From the IMG/VR virus record IMGVR_UViG_3300035145_000326, positions 1 through 30,789 of that record: a stretch of 30,789 nt of DNA. One strand, written 5' to 3'. The notes beneath the pieces are model-generated. The model worked only from the letters and a program-made list of their open reading frames with translations, did not search any database and was not told where the DNA came from. This document shows positions 24,355-30,789 of the stretch, piece by piece (position 1 is the first letter of the stretch; the number at the start of each line of letters is the position of its first letter). Both the position numbers and the translations under genes were made by a program. The stretch comes from a virus.

Positions 24355-25494
24355 TCAGAAGGCGGCAGGCTTGGTAGCAGTACCAGCAAACAGTTCCACA
24401 GAAGCGGCGGGATTCAGGTAGTCAGCGCCCATGGCGAGACGACCCAGGATCACGTCACCCTGGTAGATGGTGGACACATCACCACTGGTGACTTGCACCT
24501 GAGGAGCGATGGCTTCCACGCAGCCAGCAGCTTCACGTTGGAAGATGAGGCCACAGCTGTTAGCGAATTCGGTTTCTTCACCGTACTCATTGTTGATACC
24601 AGCAACATCGTTGGCAGCATCTTCAATAGCTTCGGACACGAAGGAACCAGTGTTACCAGGATCGGTCACACCAGGGTTCGTGGCAGAACCAGTACCGTAC
24701 TTGGTACCGTACTGAGAGAAGAACGGAATGTTCATAGACTTGTAGATCTTGATACCGGCGATCTCGACCACGCCGGAACCACCCTGCAGGGCAGAGCCTT
24801 GGGCGTCACGATTCACCAAACCATTGCTACCGACCTCTTGGATCAGGGCATAGTATTGGCGAGGATTGAGGATCCCGACACGCCCGTCCTGGCTGACACC
24901 CTTCTCATCGAGGGCAGCAGCGGCGTCGTAGAATGCGGTCACCAGCTTAGCGGAATCATAGGCATCAGAAGCAGCGGTGCCGGAAGAACCAACACGGATC
25001 TGAGTACCACCCGGCTCGACATAGCCAGTCTTAGTGATCGGAGAAGCAGCACGTGCACCACGAGTGATAGCACGGAAGATCAAACGATCATACTTTTGAG
25101 CAAGAGCGTAACCGATCTTACGAGAGATCTCAGAACGCATGTCGTAATGAGAAAGGGTCTCATCAAGGTCATACAGGAATGCACTGGAGATCAGCAGATC
25201 ATCGACCGTGATGGTCTTCTCAGCCACCGGAGGTGCCCCGTTGGAGTCACCCAGGATGCTGTTGCCAGGCGTATGGAATTCCGCCTTGGTGTGACCAGTG
25301 TAGATGAACTGGAGAGATTTTCCGTTGGTCAGCGTACGACGCATAACCAGATCCCGAGCGATAGCATTATGCTGGAATCCTTTGAACATTTCTCCACTGA
25401 AGAGCTTCAAGTAGAGGGCGCGGGCATCACCCGCACTGTTAGATTGACCCGGGCGCGTAAGCTGCGCGGGGTTCACAGAAGATTGAAAAGCCAT
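24355..25494 (-). CDS. Major capsid protein (T7 gp10-like, HK97 fold)
   Basis: A 379 aa protein, close to T7 gp10A (345 aa). Typical pieces are ARALYLKLFSGEMFKGF at residues about 25-41, MRRTLTNGKSLQFIYTGHT, then VDDLLISSAFLYDLDETLSH (the E-loop to spine helix region), MRSEISRKIGYALAQKYDR and, near the end, YQGDVILGRLAMGADYLNPA. It self-assembles on the scaffold with the portal. Base composition is visibly richer in G and C than in its neighbours, and codons are choosy, as expected of the most expressed gene. This also explains a 335-codon open antisense frame that is not a gene. It has a structured leader upstream and a strong terminator downstream, so its mRNA level is probably set separately. 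No frameshifted minor form is evident. Confidence 0.95.
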   Translation of the reverse strand: MAFQSSVNPAQLTRPGQSNSAGDARALYLKLFSGEMFKGFQHNAIARDLVMRRTLTNGKSLQFIYTGHTKAEFHTPGNSILGDSNGAPPVAEKTITVDDLLISSAFLYDLDETLSHYDMRSEISRKIGYALAQKYDRLIFRAITRGARAASPITKTGYVEPGGTQIRVGSSGTAASDAYDSAKLVTAFYDAAAALDEKGVSQDGRVGILNPRQYYALIQEVGSNGLVNRDAQGSALQGGSGVVEIAGIKIYKSMNIPFFSQYGTKYGTGSATNPGVTDPGNTGSFVSEAIEDAANDVAGINNEYGEETEFANSCGLIFQREAAGCVEAIAPQVQVTSGDVSTIYQGDVILGRLAMGADYLNPAASVELFAGTATKPAAF

Positions 25495-25641
25495 TTCTAA
25501 TAGTTAGAATTTATTTTAACAAGCTTCAAACGTTTGAAAAATTTTTTGTGGTCTATCCCACCGTCATGACGGCTAGAGGTGTCGGCGTACCGGCTCTAAC
25601 CAATGCAAGGGAGGTCCGACTCTGAGGTGCCTCCCAAGCTT
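25495..25641 (-). promoter_or_regulatory. Structured leader of the capsid gene with four dyads
   Basis: This 147 nt non-coding stretch separates the 56 aa gene from the capsid start. It has four inverted repeats: GGGAGG/CCTCCC at 25609-25614 and 25630-25635; TAGAG/CTCTA at 25574-25578 and 25594-25598 with an inner CGG/CCG; the perfect palindrome CCGTCATGACGG at 25561-25572; and the perfect palindrome TTCAAACGTTTGAA at 25525-25538. After them comes an AT-rich run to the start codon, with no clear Shine-Dalgarno. Possible roles are a phage promoter, transcript processing or mRNA stability. No T7-type promoter consensus is visible, so I make no firm assignment. Confidence 0.55.
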
Positions 25642-25812
25642 TTACAGAAGACCTTTAAGGCACTTCTTTTGTTTACGGCATTCTGGCTTTTTATCACCAC
25701 ATTGACCGCATCGTTTGAATACAACCGGGGTATCACCAGGTGTCATACTTGTAACACTAGCTTTAACCTCAGACGATTGCATTGTTTGTGCACTCTTTTT
25801 ACGAGCAGGCAT
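25642..25812 (-). CDS. Small four-cysteine protein, zinc-ribbon-like (56 aa)
   Basis: Translation from ATG 25812 gives MPARKKSAQTMQSSEVKASV, then a middle with TPGDTPVVFKRCGQCGDKKP and an end ECRKQKKCLKGLL. Four cysteines (C35, C38, C45, C51) in the pattern CxxC-x6-C-x5-C among many Lys and Arg suggest a zinc-binding knuckle that contacts nucleic acid or protein. The stop of the 38 aa gene is only 2 nt upstream, so the two are probably co-translated. It sits between psbA and the capsid gene, in a slot that in related phages often holds small unassigned genes. No function is known to me. Confidence 0.78.
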   Translation of the reverse strand: MPARKKSAQTMQSSEVKASVTSMTPGDTPVVFKRCGQCGDKKPECRKQKKCLKGLL

Positions 25813-25814
25813 AA

Positions 25815-25931
25815 TTAGTTAAGAACAGTTTTTTTATATGCTGTGCCACGATAGCACAGTGCGACTTCTTTTTGTTGACGGAGCATTTTGTTATACTCTT
25901 TGATGATGAAGCGCTTTTCGAGATCAGACAT
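25815..25931 (-). CDS. Small protein with a CYRGTAY motif (38 aa)
   Basis: Translation from ATG 25931 gives 38 residues: MSDLEKRFIIKEYNKMLRQQ followed by KEVALCYRGTAYKKTVLN. The N-terminal half is a charged amphipathic helix. The C-terminal YRGxxY resembles the core of the DUF4278 family of small cyanobacterial and cyanophage proteins (TYRGVxY), of unknown function. The match is only a few residues long. It is tightly spaced with the cysteine-rich gene that follows, and lies just after the dyad behind psbA. Confidence 0.68.
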   Translation of the reverse strand: MSDLEKRFIIKEYNKMLRQQKEVALCYRGTAYKKTVLN

Positions 25932-25948
25932 AGTTCGTACAAGATAAA

Positions 25949-25972
25949 CCTAAGCCCCGTTCCATGCTTAGG
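25949..25972 (-). terminator. Perfect inverted repeat behind psbA, possible weak terminator
   Basis: CCTAAGC (25949-25955) and GCTTAGG (25966-25972) form a 7 bp stem with a 10 nt loop, 37 nt after the psbA stop. On the minus strand the stem is followed by TTTATCTT, a broken T tract. It could be a weak terminator or a 3' stabiliser that sets psbA mRNA apart from the capsid genes. Confidence 0.5.
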
Positions 25973-26008
25973 CAACATGCGTCCCAGTGGGATGAACGTA
26001 CGAATTGA

Positions 26009-27088
26009 TTAGCCGATTGCAGGAGCTTGCAGAGCCACAGGAGTAGTGGAAGCAGAAGCAAGATCCAGCGGGAAGTTGTGAGCATTACGCTCGTGCATAA
26101 CTTCAAAACCGAGGTTAGCACGGTTGAGAATATCAGCCCATGTGTTCACCACATGACCTTGACTCTCAGTAATGGATTGATTGAAGTTGAACCCGTTAAG
26201 GTTGAATGCCATGGTGCTGACGCCGAGGGCGGCAAACCAGATTCCAACGACGGGCCATGCTGCGAGGAAGAAATGCAGCGAGCGAGAATTGTTAAAAGAT
26301 GCATACTGGAAAATCAGTCGTCCAAAATATCCATGCGCTGCAACGATGTTGTAGGTCTCTTCCTCTTGACCAAACTTATAACCATAGTTCTGTGAGACCT
26401 CTTCAGTCGTTTCCCGGATGAGCGAAGAAGTAACCAGACTACCATGCATAGCACTAAACAAAGCGCCACCGAAGACGCCAGCAACTCCCAACATATGGAA
26501 AGGGTGCATAAGGATATTATGTTCAGCTTGGAAAACCAGCATGTAGTTGAACGTACCGCTGATGCCGAGCGGCATACCGTCAGAGAAAGAACCCTGACCA
26601 AACGGGTAAACGAGAAATACCGCCGTCGCTGCGGCGACCGGAGCAGAATAAGCAACAAAGATCCAGGGCCTCATCCCTAATCGATAACTAAGTTCCCATT
26701 CGCGTCCCATGTAAGAAAAGACACCAATGAGGAAGTGGAAAACGACGAGCTGATATGGACCCCCATTGTAGAGCCATTCATCAAGTGTATTAGCTTCCCA
26801 AATTGGGTAGAAGTGTAGTCCGATGGCATTGCTGCTCGGAACGACGGCTCCCGATATGATGTTGTTTCCATACATAAGGGAGCCTGAAACTGGTTCACGG
26901 ATTCCATCGATATCAACGGGTGGCGCTGCGACGAACGCCGTAATAAAACAAATAGTAGCGGCGAGAAGGCACGGAATCATCAAGATGCCAAACCAGCCAA
27001 CGTATAAACGGTTGTTAGTGGACGTTACCCACGCACAAAAATCTTCCCACGACGATTGTTGGCGAGAAGAAATTACAGAAGCTGCCAT
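26009..27088 (-). CDS. psbA: Photosystem II reaction centre protein D1
   Basis: The complete 359 aa D1 protein, the fast-turnover core subunit of photosystem II in the thylakoid. All key residues are in place by D1 numbering: Tyr161 and His190 (redox-active pair); Asp170, Glu189, His332, Glu333, Asp342 and Ala344 (Mn-Ca cluster); His198 (P680); His215 and His272 (non-haem iron); and Ser264 (QB pocket). Residue 130 is Glu, the form linked to the high-light D1 type. The C-terminal extension after Ala344 ([13 protein letters not shown]) is normal for processing by CtpA. There is no intron and no frame damage. Cyanophages express D1 to keep host photosynthesis running during infection. It follows the beta-barrel gene by 43 nt, and no clear Shine-Dalgarno precedes it. 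Confidence 0.99.
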   Translation of the reverse strand: MAASVISSRQQSSWEDFCAWVTSTNNRLYVGWFGILMIPCLLAATICFITAFVAAPPVDIDGIREPVSGSLMYGNNIISGAVVPSSNAIGLHFYPIWEANTLDEWLYNGGPYQLVVFHFLIGVFSYMGREWELSYRLGMRPWIFVAYSAPVAAATAVFLVYPFGQGSFSDGMPLGISGTFNYMLVFQAEHNILMHPFHMLGVAGVFGGALFSAMHGSLVTSSLIRETTEEVSQNYGYKFGQEEETYNIVAAHGYFGRLIFQYASFNNSRSLHFFLAAWPVVGIWFAALGVSTMAFNLNGFNFNQSITESQGHVVNTWADILNRANLGFEVMHERNAHNFPLDLASASTTPVALQAPAIG

Positions 27089-27131
27089 AATCGTTAAGAA
27101 TAGATTGCCGACCCACCCACCACATATTTAA

Positions 27132-27473
27132 TTAGAAGTTATACTTAGCGCCGACCTTAGTGCCGTAGCCGTTGTCATCTTCACCAGTGATGAAGGAAAC
27201 TTCACCATAGACAGACAGTGCATCGCTCACACTGTAAGAACCACCTGCCTTACCAGACAGCTGGACATCACCGTCTTCACCATCAGGTGCCAGCAGAGCA
27301 GGACCACCCTGCACGTACCAGTTAGCACCTTCGTAACCGACGTGAACATCGGTAGCAGAGCCACCGTAATCAGAGCCAACAAAACCAGAGTTGACTTCGA
27401 TGTTTGCGTAGGGACCAGCAATAGCGCCTTGAGCACAGCCGAGGAGGAAACCGGCAGCAATAATAGATTTCAT
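27132..27473 (-). CDS. Short exported beta-barrel-like (porin-like) protein
   Basis: A 113 aa protein with a signal peptide (MKSIIAAGFLLGCAQGAIAG, cleavage likely near residue 19). The mature part alternates polar and hydrophobic residues in about six strands (YANIEVNSGFVG, TDVHVGYEGANWYVQGG, LSGKAGGSYSV, LSVYGEVSFITG, YGTKVGAKYNF) and ends in phenylalanine, the usual outer-membrane sorting signal. It is shorter than common 8-strand barrels such as OmpX (about 148 aa mature), so a full barrel would need oligomers or be partial. I recall similar proteins in other cyanophages and their hosts. Its place between hli and psbA makes it part of the host-takeover cassette. An outer-membrane role is inferred. 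Confidence 0.85.
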   Translation of the reverse strand: MKSIIAAGFLLGCAQGAIAGPYANIEVNSGFVGSDYGGSATDVHVGYEGANWYVQGGPALLAPDGEDGDVQLSGKAGGSYSVSDALSVYGEVSFITGEDDNGYGTKVGAKYNF

Positions 27474-27489
27474 GATTAGTTAATAGGGT

Positions 27490-27645
27490 TTACTTGTTTT
27501 TCTTTTTAGCAGTTTTAGCGGAACGGCGGAAGTTAGCAGCGGTGGGAGCACCAGGGCTACCGGGTTTCCGCATCTTTTCACCAGATCCTTTCTTGATTCT
27601 CATCCTTTTAGCATGGATGTTAGCGTAAAGACCACGTTTAGCCAT
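27490..27645 (-). CDS. Small basic protein MAKRGLYANIH... (51 aa)
   Basis: Translation from ATG 27645 gives 51 residues beginning MAKRGLYANIHAKRMRIKKG, with EKMRKPGSPGAPTAANF in the middle and a Lys-rich end (KTAKKKNK). Strongly basic, no cysteines and no hydrophobic stretch, so probably disordered and nucleic-acid binding. I recall near-identical small proteins in many marine phages, without a known role. The start overlaps the preceding stop by one base (TAATG). It ends 17 nt before the beta-barrel gene. Confidence 0.88.
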   Translation of the reverse strand: MAKRGLYANIHAKRMRIKKGSGEKMRKPGSPGAPTAANFRRSAKTAKKKNK

Positions 27646-27713
27646 TACTTTTTGCCCCCTTTCTTAGGGGGACGACCTTTCTTTGTACCGTATGTTCCTT
27701 TACCTTGTGGCAT
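27645..27713 (-). CDS. Micro-protein MPQGKGTYGTKKGRPPKKGG (22 aa)
   Basis: A 22-residue frame from ATG 27713 to TAA at 27647-27645, beginning MPQGKGTYGTKKGRPPKK and ending GGKK. It shares one base with the hli stop and one with the next start (TAATG twice), so the frame is tied to both neighbours. The GKGTYG...GRPPKK pattern recurs, from memory, in other cyanophages. The GRPPKK part recalls an AT-hook (GRP core), a DNA minor-groove binder, though this is inference from few residues. Confidence 0.75.
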   Translation of the reverse strand: MPQGKGTYGTKKGRPPKKGGKK

Positions 27714-27907
27714 TACCAGACTCCGGGGATAATTTGACCAGTGATTGCATAAGCACCAAGAGCCGCCATGACGCCAAGCATAGCAAGACGACCATTAAGC
27801 TTCTCAGCCTTTTCATTGTGGTTCACAGTGTACTTTTCGTCGAATGTCATAGGTGGTTCGATTGCATAGAGGTTTAGACGACCCCGTTCTTCAGTAACAG
27901 TAGTCAT
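27713..27907 (-). CDS. hli: High-light-inducible protein (Hli / one-helix chlorophyll-binding protein)
   Basis: A 64 aa single-helix protein of the light-harvesting superfamily. The chlorophyll-binding signature ExxNGRxAMxG is present as E35, N38, R40, A42, M43 and G45, followed by a hydrophobic run (VMAALGAYAITG) and the end TGQIIPGVW, which is characteristic of phage-type Hli. It acts in the thylakoid, where Hlips bind chlorophyll and carotenoid and protect photosystem II during D1 turnover. It works naturally alongside the psbA gene four genes downstream. The start overlaps the scaffold stop (TGATG) and the end overlaps the micro-protein start, which indicates translational coupling to the head genes. 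Confidence 0.97.
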   Translation of the reverse strand: MTTVTEERGRLNLYAIEPPMTFDEKYTVNHNEKAEKLNGRLAMLGVMAALGAYAITGQIIPGVW

Positions 27908-28542
27908 CAGAATGATACATCAGAGTTTTCAAGACGACGCATCAGGTCAGCTCGGTACGCTGGGTCACGATCATAGCGAGGATCGCTCATGGCTGCGACC
28001 AGCTCAGCCTGACTCTTGAATGAATCGTCAGTGTTTTCTGCACCACGACCAGTCAAGGTCTGACCATCTGATCCTACACCATCGTTGTAGCGTGCTTGCA
28101 AAGCTTGGACAGCAAAGAAAATGGCACTTGGGTTACCTTCGTTCATGATACCGTCGTACATCTCAATCTCGTCCTTGGAGAAATTGCTACCAGCCCATTC
28201 AAGCATGGACTTGTATGCCTTTTCACCACCAACCATCTCCATCAGATGGTCGGCTTGCTCTTTGCTAAGCGTTTCTCCGTCTGAACTTTCTTGTTCTTTT
28301 GGTTCTTCCGCTGCAGGCTCGCTCTCGTCTTCGGTGGTCTGTACTTCATCACGTGGTTCTCCAAGTTTCTTTTGAAGTTCTACGTAAGCCTGTTCAAGAG
28401 CCTCAGTATCTTTAAACTTACCTGCAAGCAGTGGTTGCTCACCCTGTTCAAGGGATTCAGCAATAGCAAGAGACTCCTTTTCATCTGAGTTAAGAATCTC
28501 AGGCTCTGCAGGAGTCTCGTTCATTGTAAATGTTTCAGCCAT
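27907..28542 (-). CDS. Capsid assembly scaffolding protein (T7 gp9-like)
   Basis: A 211 aa, very acidic and mostly helical protein between portal and capsid genes, as T7 gp9 (307 aa) is. The N-terminal 100 residues are rich in Glu, with a KFKDTEALEQAYVELQKKLG helix (about 42-61) common in phage scaffolds. The C-terminus DPRYDRDPAYRADLMRRLEN, ending SDVSF, is the usual capsid-binding end of this family. Scaffolds guide coat assembly on the portal and leave before DNA entry. It starts 3 nt after the portal stop and overlaps hli. Confidence 0.92.
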   Translation of the reverse strand: MAETFTMNETPAEPEILNSDEKESLAIAESLEQGEQPLLAGKFKDTEALEQAYVELQKKLGEPRDEVQTTEDESEPAAEEPKEQESSDGETLSKEQADHLMEMVGGEKAYKSMLEWAGSNFSKDEIEMYDGIMNEGNPSAIFFAVQALQARYNDGVGSDGQTLTGRGAENTDDSFKSQAELVAAMSDPRYDRDPAYRADLMRRLENSDVSF

Positions 28543-28545
28543 TTA

Positions 28546-30126
28546 TTACTGGGGTGGTAGTTGTTGTTCTTGTGCCTGTTGTGCAGCTTGCATCTGTGCA
28601 GCGTCAGCTTTCTGTGCTACGGCTGCCATCTGTGGTGCTTGCTGCTGTGCCATCATTGCCTGCTGCTGCTGTAGCTGTTGAGCTTGCTCAGCTTGCAGCT
28701 CTTGCATACTCTTCACAAGGTTGAGTACGTCAATACCAGACGATGCTGCCAGGCGTTTGATAACTTCATCAGGGTTGATGTATTGTGCAATAGCTTCAGG
28801 ACCCATAGTTTGAGCGATGACAGTAAGGAACTGTGCAAGGCTCTCACGATCTTGACCACGACCAAGGGCATTGATGCCAGCCACGATAGTGGGGCGTACA
28901 ATACCGCCTTGCGGCAGGCGTGGGATGTCGCCAGTCTTCTGTGCGACGTTAAGCTTACGATTGAGATACGGAACCAGGAACTCAACAGTCAGCAAACTGA
29001 ACAGTCCACCGAGTTGCTGCTCCAGCTCCAGCTGTGTCATCCGAACCTCTTCCGCTGTAGTGCGCTCACTGTCCCTCACGTTGAGGATCAGGAATGCTTC
29101 GTTCAGGCGTTGAGTTAGTGACCCAATCATCTGATACGCAGTGGAGAAGTCCGCTGTCTTACCAACCTGTACCACACCAATGTCATCAGGGCGTCCCTGG
29201 ATGATAGCACCGTTACCTGCCTTGGCAAGTGTCTGGGGCTTGGTGGTACTGCTTGGGCTGACAGTAAACACTACCTTAGCAGCTGCTGCGCTGCCTTCAA
29301 CGATGGCTTGTGACAGAGCTTCAAGTGACTTCAGGTCACCGAGGAACTCCTCTACCCTACCACGTCCATAGACTTCTCCATCAACGTGGTTGAATCGTAG
29401 CACAAGCCAGGGGTTAGCGTCAAACGGAGCCTTGCCCATAGACTTAGGGAGGATGTTACCCTCCAGCTCCTGGTGCCAGACCCATCTGTTGTTGTCAAGC
29501 TTTACATGGGTATAGATTACACATTCATCATTTGGGATGTGTCCATCGTCAACCACAGAATCCTGAGACTTACTCTCATATTCCGGATAAAATTTTTTGA
29601 TTAATTTTTTCGAGATTGTTTCTTTCGTTACAATTTCAATAACGTTACCGTTACCATCCCTGTCTACCACGTATCGAGAAAGAGGATAGAGTTTCAATCC
29701 ATCCTTACTCATAAAGATCAGGGCATTACCAGCTACGACCAGGTGCTTAAGTGCTTGGTGAACGACCACACGGTCACCGGACTCCGCAATGGATTCCATA
29801 ACAGTGCGTTCGATCTTAGCAAACGACAAGTCAAGTTCAGATCTGATCTCAGGACCAAGTTCATCAGGAAGGTTTACATCGTTAACCTGCAACTTAAAGA
29901 AGCTAGTTTGCGGTGGGAGCAGAGCAAGCATCAGCTTACTTGCAAGAGTCACCACACCTTTAGCTCCTGTTGATTGCCAGGGTGTTGTAAGTTTAAGAGC
30001 ACTTTTAGTTGTGTGCTCATCTTCCCGGATAAGATATGGCAGAGTCAGTTCAGATGCTTGTCTAGCAGCATTTAGAAACTGGGAACGGCTCGAAGACAAT
30101 CTGTCATAACGTTGTTTAGCAGTCAT
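28546..30126 (-). CDS. Portal protein (head-tail connector, T7 gp8-like)
   Basis: 526 aa, close to T7 gp8 (536 aa). Family pieces include AKQRYDRLSSSRSQFLNAAR, LTTPWQSTGAKGVVTLASKL then MLALLPPQTSFFKL, the KHLVVAGNALIF helix, YGRGRVEEFLGDLKSLEAL and TAEEVRMTQLELEQQLGG. Twelve copies form the ring through which DNA enters and leaves. The C-terminus is a Gln/Ala/Met-rich tail (about residues 470-526), lower in complexity than the rest and probably disordered or coiled around the barrel. The start overlaps the upstream stop as TAATG. Confidence 0.96.
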   Translation of the reverse strand: MTAKQRYDRLSSSRSQFLNAARQASELTLPYLIREDEHTTKSALKLTTPWQSTGAKGVVTLASKLMLALLPPQTSFFKLQVNDVNLPDELGPEIRSELDLSFAKIERTVMESIAESGDRVVVHQALKHLVVAGNALIFMSKDGLKLYPLSRYVVDRDGNGNVIEIVTKETISKKLIKKFYPEYESKSQDSVVDDGHIPNDECVIYTHVKLDNNRWVWHQELEGNILPKSMGKAPFDANPWLVLRFNHVDGEVYGRGRVEEFLGDLKSLEALSQAIVEGSAAAAKVVFTVSPSSTTKPQTLAKAGNGAIIQGRPDDIGVVQVGKTADFSTAYQMIGSLTQRLNEAFLILNVRDSERTTAEEVRMTQLELEQQLGGLFSLLTVEFLVPYLNRKLNVAQKTGDIPRLPQGGIVRPTIVAGINALGRGQDRESLAQFLTVIAQTMGPEAIAQYINPDEVIKRLAASSGIDVLNLVKSMQELQAEQAQQLQQQQAMMAQQQAPQMAAVAQKADAAQMQAAQQAQEQQLPPQ

Positions 30127-30789
30127 TATACGTTAAGCATTTTGTTCGGAGATTTTTCTGTAGCAGCACCAATAGAAAGTGCATCAGAAGTAGAAGCTTT
30201 AACCTTACCTCTACGTTTGAAGCCAGCAAGACCACCAAAGATACCACGCATCGGGGTAGAACCAAGTGAGAACTCAGCTTGCTGACCAGCACGAGCCTGG
30301 TTAGCTGCAGCAGTTTGTGCAGCAAGTTCACGCTGTTGACGTGCAAGTTCCTGCGCTTCCTGCTGCTCTCGAAGTTGTGTCTGATACTGAGTGTTCATGT
30401 CTTCCAACGCTTTAGTGTTAGCGTCCATGATAGTTTTTAACTGATTACCAAAACCAGTCTGCATATCGCTTATCTGACCCCGCAAGGTATTGATGGTGTC
30501 AGTATAACCACCAATCTGACCTGAAATTGTACCAAGTTGAGTTGTCAGTGTATCAATCTGACTTTGGTATGGGTTGGTAACTGTAGCTGGTGTTTCAGTA
30601 TTGGTTGTAGCTGGTGTAGACTCCGGTGTGGCGGCAGGTGTGGTCGTTGGTGCTGCTGCTGGTGCATCTTTGTAGATATTCAGAGTGCCACCACTATAGC
30701 GACCACTTCCGCTGTATCTAATACTGTCAACCAAAACCTTACCTTCACCACCAGTAAAACTATATCCTTCTTTAATTCCAAGCTTACTT
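30126..30789 (-). CDS. Coiled-coil protein upstream of portal, 5' end beyond the window
   Basis: The frame is open to the window edge, so the gene is cut at its start. The codon at 30734 that could be taken as a start is TTG, and 18 in-frame codons precede it, including YSFTGGEGKVL. The visible part has a Ser/Gly/Tyr stretch, then a Pro/Ala/Thr linker (about 30650-30580), a coiled coil (SQIDTLTTQLGTISGQIGGY, LRGQISDMQ, then YQTQLREQQEAQELARQQ) and a glycine/basic end (GIFGGLAGFKRRGKVKAS). T7 has small tail-assembly/adsorption proteins (gp7.3, gp6.7) in this slot, and a virion or assembly role is plausible here, but I recognise no family. Confidence 0.85.
   Translation of the reverse strand, partial: SKLGIKEGYSFTGGEGKVLVDSIRYSGSGRYSGGTLNIYKDAPAAAPTTTPAATPESTPATTNTETPATVTNPYQSQIDTLTTQLGTISGQIGGYTDTINTLRGQISDMQTGFGNQLKTIMDANTKALEDMNTQYQTQLREQQEAQELARQQRELAAQTAAANQARAGQQAEFSLGSTPMRGIFGGLAGFKRRGKVKASTSDALSIGAATEKSPNKMLNV

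Noticed and set aside
24493-25500. 335-codon open frame on the plus strand antisense to the capsid gene
   Set aside because: It mirrors the capsid gene almost exactly. The biased codons of a highly expressed gene avoid TTA, CTA and TCA, which keeps the antisense frame open. The product is low in complexity with no recognisable domain, and no other plus-strand gene exists here.
28546-28720. CAG/CTG-like repeats at the portal 3' end as a tandem-repeat locus
   Set aside because: They are in-frame Gln/Ala codons of the portal C-terminal tail with irregular units, not a distinct repeat element.

Overview
The window is the late (structural and packaging) half of a T7-like cyanophage genome, read on the complementary strand: every convincing gene lies on the minus strand and transcription runs from high to low coordinates. 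The evidence is the T7-type order (portal, scaffold, major capsid, tail tubes A and B, internal virion proteins, tail fibre, holin-like protein, small terminase, large terminase) together with an intact photosystem II psbA gene and a high-light-inducible (hli) gene. These two genes point to a podovirus (autographivirus-like) of marine Synechococcus or Prochlorococcus. The host genus cannot be settled from this window.

Layout in transcription order: (1) 30789-27907, a partial coiled-coil protein, the portal and the scaffold. (2) 27907-26009, an auxiliary metabolic cassette of hli, two tiny basic proteins (22 and 51 aa), a short exported beta-barrel-like protein and psbA. (3) 26008-25495, a compact spacer with two small genes missed by length cut-offs (38 aa, and a 56 aa four-cysteine protein) followed by a leader with four dyads. 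(4) 25494-24314, major capsid protein and a strong intrinsic terminator, placed like T7 T-phi. (5) 24279-13099, tail tubes A and B and three internal virion proteins. (6) 13093-5488, an adhesion module of three fibre-type proteins and a chaperone-like protein. (7) 5491-3847, overlapping small membrane, exported and holin-like proteins. (8) 3869-233, packaging: small terminase, a tiny DH-motif protein, an HNH nuclease, a 373 aa unknown and the large terminase. (9) 232-1, a long stem-loop, then the first 21 codons of a gene that reads as ThyX thymidylate synthase.

Genes are packed very tightly. Most junctions overlap as ATGA or TAATG, which suggests translational coupling. The hli gene and the two tiny genes behind it are coupled in this way to the scaffold gene, so photosynthesis-related and head genes are probably expressed together late in infection.

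Most unusual points: a cupredoxin-like domain with a full type-1 copper ligand set inside a 1249 aa adhesin; a degenerate M23-like peptidase domain at the end of the gp15-like protein, where T7 instead has a lytic transglycosylase at the start of gp16; a beta-rich domain inserted into the tail tube A adaptor; an exported protein with no usable start codon near its signal peptide, overlapping another exported protein in the -1 frame; and an IHH...RTGG protein next to the HNH nuclease.
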